A program made the position numbers and the translations under genes. Shown here in pieces: positions 1-10,141 of a stretch of DNA of 64,000 nucleotides. The notes beneath the pieces were generated by a model. It searched no databases, was not told the origin of the DNA, and was given only the letters and a program-made list of their open reading frames with translations. Positions within the stretch are counted from its first letter, which is position 1, and each line of letters opens with the position of its first letter. The stretch is from Dichetophora obliterata (lineage: Eukaryota > Arthropoda > Insecta > Diptera > Sciomyzidae), in contig OY986438.1 in NCBI GenBank assembly GCA_963920525.1, positions 217,117,396-217,181,395 on the forward strand, read 5' to 3'.

Positions 1-513
1 GGTGCTCATTTTAATGCATGAATCGTCCTTATCTGATATGTAGTTTTTATTTTAGAAAATAAATAAAAAAAATAAAAATTGACAAAAAAGGGCACATGAA
101 ATTAACATGAAATCTAATTTTTAAAATTATTTTAAGGATACAGTCTTGTGGGCAGTAGCTTAAGGAACATTTTGATGCATAAATCGTCCTTTTATGATGT
201 CAAAATCAAAAAAATCGCAAAAAACCACGTCAAGAACTATGATTCATGTAAAAAATTTTAACTAAGATTCTTGAAAAAAAATCACATTCCAGAAAACTTT
301 TTTCCGAATTTGCAGTCTTGTGTATATATGTATTAGAAACAATTTGGTGTATAAATCGTCCTTGTAGGATGTATGGTTTGGGAGTTATGACGGAAAAAGC
401 ACATGTTTTTGGCCAGCTTTCACTCCAAAAAGTGTTCTACAACTCCTAAACTACAAGAGATAGAGCAAACGGCATTTGGACAAAGGAGTATCCCTTCTTA
501 AGGACGAGGACCT
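1..513. repeat. 513-bp deletion unit (21-bp loss in segment B)
   Basis: Compared with 534-bp relatives, this unit reads GATGTCAAAATC where others read GATGTATGGTTTAGAAG through GGCTAAAAAATC, a net loss of 21 bases. The lost part is the segment-B homologue of the left arm of the segment-C inverted repeat. Segment C is otherwise the GGGAGTT, CTTTCACTCC, CTAAACTAC type. CAAGAACTAT near 229 is private to this copy and its partner at 12926. The other 513-bp units begin at 1580, 2581, 14505 and 15506. Confidence 0.9.
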
Positions 514-1579
514 GGTGCTCATTTTAATGCATGAATCGTCCTTATCTGATATGTAGTTTTTATTTTAGAAAATAAATAAAAAAAATAAAAATTGACAAAA
601 AATGGCACATGAAATTAACATGAAATCTAATTTTTAAAATTATTTTAAGGATACAGTCTTGTGGGCAGTAGCTTAAGGAACATTTTGATGCATAAATCGT
701 TATTTTATGATGTATGGTTTAGAAGTTATGGCTAAAAAATCAAAAAAATCGCAAAAAACCACGTCAAAAACTATGATTCATGTAAAAAATTTTAACTAAG
801 ATTCTTGAAAAAAAATCACATTCCAGAAAACTTTTTTCTGAATTTGCAGTCTTGTGTATATATGTATTAGAAACAATTTGGTGTATAAATCGTCCTTGTA
901 GGATGTATGGTTTGCGAGTTATGACGGAAAAAGCACATGTTTTTGGCCAGCTTCCACTCCAAAAAGTGTTCTACAACTCCTAACTACAAGAGATAGAGCA
1001 AACGGCATTTGGACAAAGGAGTATCCCTTCTTAAGGACGAGGACCTGGTGCTCATTTTAATGCATGAATCGTCCTTATCTGATATGTAGTTTTTATTTTA
1101 GAAAATAAATAAAAAAAATAAAAATTGACAAAAAATGGCACATGAAATTAACATGAAATCTAATTTTTAAAATTATTTTAAGGATACAGTCTTGTGGGCA
1201 GTAGCTTAAGGAACATTTTGATGCATAAATCGTCCTTTTATGATGTATGGTTTAGAAGTTATGGCTAAAAAATAAAAAAAATCGCAAAAAACCACGTCAA
1301 AAACTATGATTCATGTAAAAAATTTTAACTAAGATTCTTGAAAAAAAATCACATTCCAGAAAACTTTTTTCTGAATTTGCAGTCTTGTGTATATATGTAT
1401 TAGAAACAATTTGGTGTATAAATCGTCCTTGTAGGATGTATGGTTTGGGAGTTATGACGGAAAAAGCACATGTTTTTGGCCAGCTTCCACTCCAAAAAGT
1501 GTTCTACAACTCCTAACTACAAGAGATAGAGCAAACGGCATTTGGACAAAGGAGTATCCTTTCTTAAGTACGAGGACCT

Positions 1580-2092
1580 GGTGCTCATTTTGATGCATGA
1601 ATCGTCCTTATCTGATATGTAGTTTTTATTTTAGAAAATAAATAAAAAAAATAAAAATTGACAAAAAAGGGCACATGAAATTAACATGAAATCTAATTTT
1701 TAAAATTATTTTAAGGATACAGTCTTGTGGGCAGTAGCTTAAGGAACATTTTGATGCATAAATCGTCCTTTTATGATGTCAAAATCAAAAAAATCGCAAA
1801 AAACCACGTCAAAAACTATGATTCATGTAAAAAATTTTAACTAAGATTCTTGAAAAAAAATCACATTCCAGAAAACTTTTTTCCGAATTTGCAGTCTTGT
1901 GTATATATGTATTAGAAACAATTTGGTGTATAAATCGTCCTTGTAGGATGTATGGTTTGGGAGTTATGACGGAAAAAGCACATGTTTTTGGCCAGCTTTC
2001 ACTCCAAAAAGTGTTCTACAACTCCTAAACTACAAGAGATAGAGCAAACGGCATTTGGACAAAGGAGTATCCCTTCTTAAGGACGAGGACCT
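1580..2092. repeat. 513-bp deletion unit
   Basis: Same 21-bp net loss after GATGT as the unit at 1. It starts GGTGCTCATTTTGATGCATG (G in place of A), a variant shared with the unit at 2581 and with the copy-2 partners at 14505 and 15506. Confidence 0.88.
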
Positions 2093-2580
2093 GGTGCTCA
2101 TTTTAATGCATGAATCGTCCTTATCTGATATGTAGTTTTTATTTTAGAAAATAAATAAAAAAAATAAAAATTGACAAAAAAGGGCACATGAAATTAACAT
2201 GAAATCTTAAGGAACATTTTGATGCATAAATCGTCCTTTTATGATGTATGGTTTAGAAGTTATGGCTAAAAAATAAAAAAAATCGCAAAAAACCACGTCA
2301 AAAACTATGATTCATGTAAAAAATTTTAACTAAGATTCTTGAAAAAAAATCACATTCCAGAAAACTTTTTTCTGAATTTGCAGTCTTGTGTATATATGTA
2401 TTAGAAACAATTTGGTGTATAAATCGTCCTTGTAGGATGTATGGTTTGGGAGTTATGACGGAAAAAGCACATGTTTTTGGCCAGCTTCCACTCCAAAAAG
2501 TGTTCTACAACTCCTAACTACAAGAGATAGAGCAAACGGCATTTGGACAAAGGAGTATCCTTTCTTAAGTACGAGGACCT
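2093..2580. repeat. 488-bp deletion unit (45-bp loss across the A/B junction)
   Basis: The sequence passes from CATGAAATC directly to TTAAGGAACATTTTG near 2206, where full units have 45 more bases holding the end of segment A, including CAGTCTTGTGGGCAGTAGC. Only about one base is shared at the break, so this looks like a simple end-joining type deletion. The rest of the unit matches the one at 1047, including TTTCTTAAGTACGAGG at its end. The partner unit is at 15018. Confidence 0.9.
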
Positions 2581-3093
2581 GGTGCTCATTTTGATGCATG
2601 AATCGTCCTTATCTGATATGTAGTTTTTATTTTAGAAAATAAATAAAAAAAATAAAAATTGACAAAAAAGGGCACATGAAATTAACATGAAATCTAATTT
2701 TTAAAATTATTTTAAGGATACAGTCTTGTGGGCAGTAGCTTAAGGAACATTTTGATGCATAAATCGTCCTTTTATGATGTCAAAATCAAAAAAATCGCAA
2801 AAAACCACGTCAAAAACTATGATTCATGTAAAAAATTTTAACTAAGATTCTTGAAAAAAAATCACATTCCAGAAAACTTTTTTCCGAATTTGCAGTCTTG
2901 TGTATATATGTATTAGAAACAATTTGGTGTATAAATCGTCCTTGTAGGATGTATGGTTTGGGAGTTATGACGGAAAAAGCACATGTTTTTGGCCAGCTTT
3001 CACTCCAAAAAGTGTTCTACAACTCCTAAACTACAAGAGATAGAGCAAACGGCATTTGGACAAAGGAGTATCCCTTCTTAAGGACGAGGACCT
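2581..3093. repeat. 513-bp deletion unit
   Basis: Same deletion and same TTTTGATGCATG start as the unit at 1580. It is the second half of the local two-unit duplication. Confidence 0.88.
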
Positions 3094-6000
3094 GGTGCTC
3101 ATTTTAATGCATGAATCGTCCTTATCTGATATGTAGTTTTTATTTTAGAAAATAAATAAAAAAAATAAAAATTGACAAAAAAGGGCACATGAAATTAACA
3201 TGAAATCTAATTTTTAAAATTATTTTAAGGATACAGTCTTGTGGGCAGTAGCTTAAGGAACATTTTGATGCATAAATCGTCCTTTTATGATGTATGGTTT
3301 AGAAGTTATGGCTAAAAAATCAAAAAAATCGCAAAAAACCACGTCAAAAACTATGATTCATGTAAAAAATTTTAACTAAGATTCTTGAAAAAAAATCAAA
3401 ATCCAGAAAACTTTTTTCTGAATATGCAGTCTTGTGTATATATGTATTAGAAACAATTTGGTGTATAAATCGTCCTTGTAGGATGTATGGTTTGCGAGTT
3501 ATGACGGAAAAAGCACATGTTTTTGGCCAGCTTCCACTCCAAAAAGTGTTCTACAACTCCTAACTACAAGAGATAGAGCAAACGGCATTTGGACAAAGGA
3601 GTATCCCTTCTTAAGGACGAGGACCTGGTGCTCATTTTAATGCATGAATCGTCCTTATCTGATATGTAGTTTTTATTTTAGAAAATAAATAAAAAAAATA
3701 AAAATTGACAAAAAAGGGCACATGAAATTAACATGAAATCTAATTTTTAAAATTATTTTAAGGATACAGTCTTGTGGGCAGTAGCTTAAGGAACATTTTG
3801 ATGCATAAATCGTTATTTTATGATGTATGGTTTAGAAGTTATGGCTAAAAAATCAAAAAAATCGCAAAAAACCACGTCAAAAACTATGATTCATGTAAAA
3901 AATTTTAACTAAGATTCTTGAAAAAAAATCACATTCCAGAAAACTTTTTTCTGAATTTGCAGTCTTGTGTATATATGTATTAGAAACAATTTGGTGTATA
4001 AATCGTCCTTGTAGGATGTATGGTTTGCGAGTTATGACGGAAAAAGCACATGTTTTTGGCCAGCTTCCACTCCAAAAAGTGTTCTACAACTCCTAACTAC
4101 AAGAGATAGAGCAAACGGCATTTGGACAAAGGAGTATCCCTTCTTAAGGACGAGGACCTGGTGCTCATTTTAATGCATGAATCGTCCTTATCTGATATGT
4201 AGTTTTTATTTTAGAAAATAAATAAAAAAAATAAAAATTGACAAAAAATGGCACATGAAATTAACATGAAATCTAATTTTTAAAATTATTTTAAGGATAC
4301 AGTCTTGTGGGCAGTAGCTTAAGGAACATTTTGATGCATAAATCGTCCTTTTATGATGTATGGTTTAGAAGTTATGGCTAAACAATAAAAAAAATCGCAA
4401 AAAACCACGTCAAAAACTATGATTCATGTAAAAAATTTTAACTAAGATTCTTGAAAAAAAATCAAAATCCAGAAAACTTTTTTCTGAATTTGCAGTCTTG
4501 TGTATATATGTATTAGAAACAATTTGGTGTATAAATCGTCCTTGTAGGATGTATGGTTTGCGAGTTATGACGGAAAAAGCACATGTTTTTGGCCAGCTTC
4601 CACTCCAAAAAGTGTTCTACAACTCCTAACTACAAGAGATAGAGCAAACGGCATTTGGACAAAGGAGTATCCCTTCTTAAGGACGAGGACCTGGTGCTCA
4701 TTTTAATGCATGAATCGTCCTTATCTGATATGTAGTTTTTATTTTAGAAAATAAATAAAAAAAATAAAAATTGACAAAAAAGGGCACATCAAATTAACAT
4801 GAAATCTAATTTTTAAAATTATTTTAAGGATACAGTCTTGTGGGCAGTAGGTTAAGGAACATTTTGATGCATAAATCGTCCTTTTATGATGTATGGTTTA
4901 GAAGTTATGGCTAAAAAATAAAAAAAATCGCAAAAAACCACGTCAAAAACTATGATTCATGTAAAAAATTTTAACTAAGATTCTTGAAAAAAAATCACAT
5001 TCCAGAAAACTTTTTTCTGAATTTGCAGTCTTGTGTATATATGTATTAGAAACAATTTGGTGTATAAATCGTCCTTGTAGGATGTATGGTTTGCGAGTTA
5101 TGACGGAAAAAGCACATGTTTTTGGCCAGCTTCCACTCCAAAAAGTGTTCTACAACTCCTAACTACAAGAGATAGAGCAAACGGCATTTGGACAAAGGAG
5201 TATCCCTTCTTAAGGACGAGGACCTGGTGCTCATTTTAATGCATGAATCGTCCTTATCTGATATGTAGTTTTTATTTTAGAAAATAAATAAAAAAAATAA
5301 AAATTGACAAAAAAGGGCACATGAAATTAACATGAAATCTAATTTTTAAAATTATTTTAAGGATACAGTCTTGTGGGCAGTAGCTTAAGGAACATTTTGA
5401 TGCATAAATCGTCCTTTTATGATGTATGGTTTAGAAGTTATGGCTAAAAAATCAAAAAAATCGCAAAAAACCACGTCAAAAACTATGATTCATGTAAAAA
5501 ATTTTAACTAAGATTCTTGAAAAAAAATCACATTCCAGAAAACTTTTTTCCGAATTTGCAGTCTTGTGTATATATGTATTAGAAACAATTTGGTGTATAA
5601 ATCGTCCTTGTAGGATGTATGGTTTGCGAGTTATGACGGAAAAAGCACATGTTTTTGGCCAGCTTTCACTCCAAAAAGTGTTCTACAACTCCTAAACTAC
5701 AAGAGATAGAGCAAACGGCATTTGGACAAAGGAGTATCCCTTCTTAAGGACGAGGACCTGGTGCTCATTTTAATGCATGAATCGTCCTTATCTGATATGT
5801 AGTTTTTATTTTAGAAAATAAATAAAAAAAATAAAAATTGACAAAAAAGGGCACATGAAATTAACATGAAATCTAATTTTTAAAATTATTTTAAGGATAC
5901 AGTCTTGTGGGCAGTAGCTTAAGGAACATTTTGATGCATAAATCGTCCTTTTATGATGTATGGTTTAGAAGTTATGGCTAAAAAATCAAAAAAATCGCAA

Positions 6001-6293
6001 AAAACCACGTCAAAAACTATGATTCATGTAAAAAATTTTAACTAAGATTCTTGAAAAAAAATCACATTCCAGAAAACTTTTTTCCGAATTTGCAGTCTTG
6101 TGTATATATGTATTAGAAACAATTTGGTGTATAAATCGTCCTTGTAGGATGTATGGTTTGGGAGTTATGACGGAAAAAGCACATGTTTTTGGCCAGCTTT
6201 CACTCCAAAAAGTGTTCTACAACTCCTAAACTACAAGAGATAGAGCAAACGGCATTTGGACAAAGGAGTATCCCTTCTTAAGGACGAGGACCT

Positions 6294-6408
6294 GGTGCTC
6301 TTCCTGGCCAGCTTTCACTCCAAAAAGTGTTCTACAACTCCTAAACTACAAGAGATAGAGCAAACGGCATTTGGACAAAGGAGTATCCCTTCTTAAGGAC
6401 GAGGACCT
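6294..6408. repeat. 115-bp relic unit
   Basis: After GGTGCTC the sequence jumps through TTCC to TGGCCAGCTTTCACTCC, then continues normally to the unit end. Segments A and B and the left part of C are lost (about 419 bp net against a 534-bp unit). The four bases TTCC match neither flank fully and may be filler from a non-homologous join. It keeps the CTTTCACTCC and CTAAACTAC variants, so it derived from a neighbour of the 5760 type. The relic occurs four times (6294, 11212, 19219, 24137), always after a unit of that type. Confidence 0.92.
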
Positions 6409-6569
6409 GGTGCTCATTTTAATGCATGAATCGTCCTTATCTGATATGTAGTTTTTATTTTAGAAAATAAATAAAAAAAATAAAAATTGACAAAAAAGGG
6501 CACATGAAATTAACATGAAATCTAATTTTTAAAATTATTTTAAGGATACAGTCTTGTGGGCAGTAGCTT
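6409..6569. repeat. segment A of the monomer (161 bp)
   Basis: First third of the unit, about 25% G+C. It opens with GGTGCTCATTTTAATGCATG and the box GAATCGTCC at 6428-6436. An A-rich tract with AATAAA-like words follows, then a T/A tract, ending with CAGTCTTGTGGGCAG. The A-tract length varies between units: one to three bases longer or shorter at 10202, 23127, 45825, 47850, 50935, 55095 and 63620, as expected of slippage. The AATAAA words are common here by composition and are not evidence of a polyadenylation site. Confidence 0.75.
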
Positions 6570-6762
6570 AAGGAACATTTTGATGCATAAATCGTCCTTT
6601 TATGATGTATGGTTTAGAAGTTATGGCTAAAAAATCAAAAAAATCGCAAAAAACCACGTCAAAAACTATGATTCATGTAAAAAATTTTAACTAAGATTCT
6701 TGAAAAAAAATCAAAATCCAGAAAACTTTTTTCTGAATATGCAGTCTTGTGTATATATGTAT
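6570..6762. repeat. segment B of the monomer (193 bp)
   Basis: Second third of the unit, about 26% G+C. It begins AAGGAACATTTTGATGCATA with the box AAATCGTCC at 6589-6597, exactly 161 bases after the box in A. The next stretch, GATGTATGGTTTAGAAGTTATGG, closely matches the same place in segment C (GATGTATGGTTTGCGAGTTATGA), which is the best evidence for common descent of B and C. It ends in GCAGTCTTGTGTATATATG. The 513-bp units lack the GGTTTAGAAGTTATGG part, and the 488-bp and 482-bp units have lost the A/B junction. Confidence 0.75.
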
Positions 6763-6941
6763 TAGAAACAATTTGGTGTATAAATCGTCCTTGTAGGATG
6801 TATGGTTTGCGAGTTATGACGGAAAAAGCACATGTTTTTGGCCAGCTTCCACTCCAAAAAGTGTTCTACAACTCCTAACTACAAGAGATAGAGCAAACGG
6901 CATTTGGACAAAGGAGTATCCCTTCTTAAGGACGAGGACCT
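6763..6941. repeat. segment C of the monomer (179 bp)
   Basis: Last third of the unit, about 42% G+C and so the least AT-rich part. It begins with AGAAACAATTTGGTGTATA and the box AAATCGTCC at 6782-6790, 193 bases after the box in B. It holds an imperfect inverted repeat centred on CCAGCTTCCACT, then GAGATAGAGCAAACGGC, and ends at CTTCTTAAGGACGAGGACCT before the next unit. Its variable sites (GGG/GCG before AGTT, TTC/TCC before ACTCC, CTAAACT/CTAACT) define the main unit types in the window. The 115-bp relic units keep only the right part of this segment. Confidence 0.75.
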
Positions 6942-8931
6942 GGTGCTCATTTTAATGCATGAATCGTCCTTATCTGATATGTAGTTTTTATTTTAGAAAA
7001 TAAATAAAAAAAATAAAAATTGACAAAAAAGGGCACATGAAATTAACATGAAATCTAATTTTTAAAATTATTTTAAGGATACAGTCTTGTGGGCAGTAGC
7101 TTAAGGAACATTTTGATGCATAAATCGTCTTTTTATGATGTATGGTTTAGAAGTTATGGCTAAAAAATCAAAAAAATCGCAAAAAACCACGTCAAAAACT
7201 ATGATTCATGTAAAAAATTTTAACTAAGATTCTTGAAAAAAAATCAAAATCCAGAAAACTTTTTTCTGAATATGCAGTCTTGTGTATATATGTATTAGAA
7301 ACAATTTGGTGTATAAATCGTCCTTGTAGGATGTATGGTTTGCGAGTTATGACGGAAAAAGCACATGTTTTTGGCCAGCTTCCACTCCAAAAAGTGTTCT
7401 ACAACTCCTAACTACAAGAGATAGAGCAAACGGCATTTGGACAAAGGAGTATCCCTTCTTAAGGACGAGGACCTGGTGCTCATTTTAATGCATGAATCGT
7501 CCTTATCTGATATGTAGTTTTTATTTTAGAAAATAAATAAAAAAAATAAAAATTGACAAAAAAGGGCACATGAAATTAACATGAAATCTAATTTTTAAAA
7601 TTATTTTAAGGATACAGTCTTGTGGGCAGTAGCTTAAGGAACATTTTGATGCATAAATCGTCCTTTTATGATGTATGGTTTAGAAGTTATGGCTAAAAAA
7701 TCAAAAAAATCGCAAAAAACCACGTCAAAAACTATGATTCATGTAAAAAATTTTAACTAAGATTCTTGAAAAAAAATCACATTCCAGAAAACTTTTTTCT
7801 GAATTTGCAGTCTTGTGTATATATGTATTAGAAACAATTTGGTGTATAAATCGTCCTTGTAGGATGTATGGTTTGCGAGTTATGACGGAAAAAGCACATG
7901 TTTTTGGCCAGCTTCCACTCCAAAAAGTGTTCTACAACTCCTAACTACAAGAGATAGAGCAAACGGCATTTGGACAAAGGAGTATCCCTTCTTAAGGACG
8001 AGGACCTGGTGCTCATTTTAATGCATGAATCGTCCTTATCTGATATGTAGTTTTTATTTTAGAAAATAAATAAAAAAAATAAAAATTGACAAAAAAGGGC
8101 ACATGAAATTAACATGAAATCTAATTTTTAAAATTATTTTAAGGATACAGTCTTGTGAGCAGTAGCTTAAGGAACATTTTGATGCATAAATCGTCCTTTT
8201 ATGATGTATGGTTTAGAAGTTATGGCTAAAAAATCAAAAAAATCGCAAAAAACCACGTCAAAAACTATGATTCATGTAAAAAATTTTAACTAAGATTCTT
8301 GAAAAAAAATCACATTCCAGAAAACTTTTTTCCGAATTTGCAGTCTTGTGTATATATGTATTAGAAACAATTTGGTGTATAAATCGTCCTTGTAGGATGT
8401 ATGGTTTGGGAGTTATGACGGAAAAAGCACATGTTTTTGGCCAGCTTCCACTCCAAAAAGTGTTCTACAACTCCTAAACTACAAGAGATAGAGCAAACGG
8501 CATTTGGACAAAGGAGTATCCCTTCTTAAGGACGAGGACCTGGTGCTCATTTTAATGCATGAATCGTCCTTATCTGATATGTAGTTTTTATTTTAGAAAA
8601 TAAATAAAAAAAATAAAAATTGACAAAAAAGGGCACATGAAATTAACATGAAATCTAATTTTTAAAATTATTTTAAGGATACAGTCTTGTGGGCAGTAGC
8701 TTAAGGAACATTTTGATGCATAAATCGTCCTTTTATGATGTATGGTTTAGAAGTTATGGCTAAAAAATCAAAAAAATCGCAAAAAACCACGTCAAAAACT
8801 ATGATTCATGTAAAAAATTTTAACTAAGATTCTTGAAAAAAAATCACATTCCAGAAAACTTTTTTCCGAATTTGCAGTCTTGTGTATATATGTATTAGAA
8901 ACAATTTGGTGTATAAATCGTCCTTGTAGGA

Positions 8932-9017
8932 TGTATGGTTTGGGAGTTATGACGGAAAAAGCACATGTTTTTGGCCAGCTTTCACTCCAAAAAGTGTTCT
9001 ACAACTCCTAAACTACA
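8932..9017. repeat. imperfect inverted repeat inside segment C (representative copy)
   Basis: The left arm, 8932-8974, runs from TGTATGGTTTGGGAGTTATG to TTTTTGG. The right arm, 8987-9017, runs from CCAAAAAGTGTT to CTCCTAAACTACA. The 12-base loop between them is CCAGCTTTCACT. The inner stem TTTTTGG/CCAAAAA is perfect, and CAC/GTG pairs outside it after a 3-base bulge. The outer arms pair as GTTTGGGAGTT with AACTCCTAAAC, all pairs allowing one G-T wobble. The left arm has about a dozen unpaired extra bases. Equivalent sequence is present in almost every unit and is disrupted in the 426-bp and 115-bp units. In GCGAGTT/CCTAACTAC units the outer pairing is weaker. Whether it folds in DNA or RNA is unknown. 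Confidence 0.6.
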
Positions 9018-10141
9018 AGAGATAGAGCAAACGGCATTTGGACAAAGGAGTATCCCTTCTTAAGGACGAGGACCTGGTGCTCATTTTAATGCATGAATCG
9101 TCCTTATCTGATATGTAGTTTTTATTTTAGAAAATAAATAAAAAAAATAAAAATTGACAAAAAAGGGCACATGAAATTAACATGAAATCTAATTTTTAAA
9201 ATTATTTTAAGGATACAGTCTTGTGGGCAGTAGCTTAAGGAACATTTTGATGCATAAATCGTCCTTTTATGATGTATGGTTTAGAAGTTATGGCTAAAAA
9301 ATCAAAAAAATCGCAAAAAACCACGTCAAAAACTATGATTCATGTAAAAAATTTTAACTAAGATTCTTGAAAAAAAATCAAAATCCAGAAAACTTTTTTC
9401 TGAATATGCAGTCTTGTGTATATATGTATTAGAAACAATTTGGTGTATAAATCGTCCTTGTAGGATGTATGGTTTGCGAGTTATGACGGAAAAAGCACAT
9501 GTTTTTGGCCAGCTTCCACTCCAAAAAGTGTTCTACAACTCCTAACTACAAGAGATAGAGCAAACGGCATTTGGACAAAGGAGTATCCCTTCTTAAGGAC
9601 GAGGACCTGGTGCTCATTTTAATGCATGAATCGTCCTTATCTGATATGTAGTTTTTATTTTAGAAAATAAATAAAAAAAATAAAAATTGACAAAAAAGGG
9701 CACATGAAATTAACATGAAATCTAATTTTTAAAATTATTTTAAGGATACAGTCTTGTGGGCAGTAGCTTAAGGAACATTTTGATGCATAAATCGTCCTTT
9801 TATGATGTATGGTTTAGAAGTTATGGCTAAAAAATCAAAAAAATCGCAAAAAACCACGTCAAAAACTATGATTCATGTAAAAAATTTTAACTAAGATTCT
9901 TGAAAAAAAATCACATTCCAGAAAACTTTTTTCTGAATTTGCAGTCTTGTGTATATATGTATTAGAAACAATTTGGTGTATAAATCGTCCTTGTAGGATG
10001 TATGGTTTGCGAGTTATGACGGAAAAAGCACATGTTTTTGGCCAGCTTCCACTCCAAAAAGTGTTCTACAACTCCTAACTACAAGAGATAGAGCAAACGG
10101 CATTTGGACAAAGGAGTATCCCTTCTTAAGGACGAGGACCT

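Larger units (their letters stand above)
1047..3093. repeat. local two-unit duplication inside the higher-order repeat
   Basis: Units 1047-2092 and 2093-3093 are a tandem duplication of a two-unit block. In both, the first unit ends with CCTTTCTTAAGTACGAGG instead of CCCTTCTTAAGGACGAGG. The second is a 513-bp unit beginning GGTGCTCATTTTGATGCATG. They differ mainly by the 45-bp deletion in the unit at 2093. The same structure lies at 13972-16018 in copy 2, so it predates the 12.9-kb duplication. The 45-bp deletion came after the two-unit duplication but before the large one. Confidence 0.8.
6409..6941. repeat. representative full-length 533-bp monomer
   Basis: This unit is intact and carries the variant set that dominates the right half of the window (CAAAATCC, CTGAATATG, GCGAGTT, CTTCCACTCC, CCTAACTAC). 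It reads as three related segments: A at 6409-6569, B at 6570-6762 and C at 6763-6941. Each begins with a related 30-50 base stretch containing the word AATCGTCC. The similar ends also suggest a common origin: A ends with CAGTCTTGTGGGCAGTAG then CTTAAGG, B contains GCAGTCTTGTG, and C ends with AGTATCCCTTCTTAAGGAC. Hence the 533-bp unit probably arose from a shorter ancestral repeat of about 178 bp that tripled and diverged before the long unit was amplified. Confidence 0.85.
5226..7474. repeat. five-unit block, repeated at 10142-12392
   Basis: Units 5226, 5760, 6294 (115-bp relic), 6409 and 6942 correspond in order and type to units 10142, 10678, 11212 (relic), 11327 and 11860. The first has CCGAATTTG with GCGAGTT and CTAAACTAC, the second CCGAATTTG with GGGAGTT, then the relic, then two CAAAATCC/GAATATG units. 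The offset is 4,916-4,918 bp. The 10142 copy has three extra A bases and CTCATTTTT; the 6942 copy has CGTCTTTTTATG; the 11860 copy has GAAAAGTTTTTT. So this duplication is older than the 12.9-kb one. Confidence 0.78.

Noticed and set aside
6294..6408. Relic unit as a separate mobile element or CRISPR-like spacer
   Set aside because: All but about four of its bases belong to the ordinary unit. It has no terminal repeats, no target duplication and no variable spacers; it is a deletion product.
6457..6490. AATAAA-like words in segment A as polyadenylation signals or an RNA retroelement tail
   Set aside because: They are part of an A-rich tract common to all units, with no upstream coding sequence and no reverse transcriptase or LINE/SINE features.
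6746..6762. TATA-like word GTGTATATATG at the end of segment B as a promoter
   Set aside because: It recurs in every unit of an AT-rich satellite and has no linked gene. Composition explains it; without transcript data no promoter can be called.
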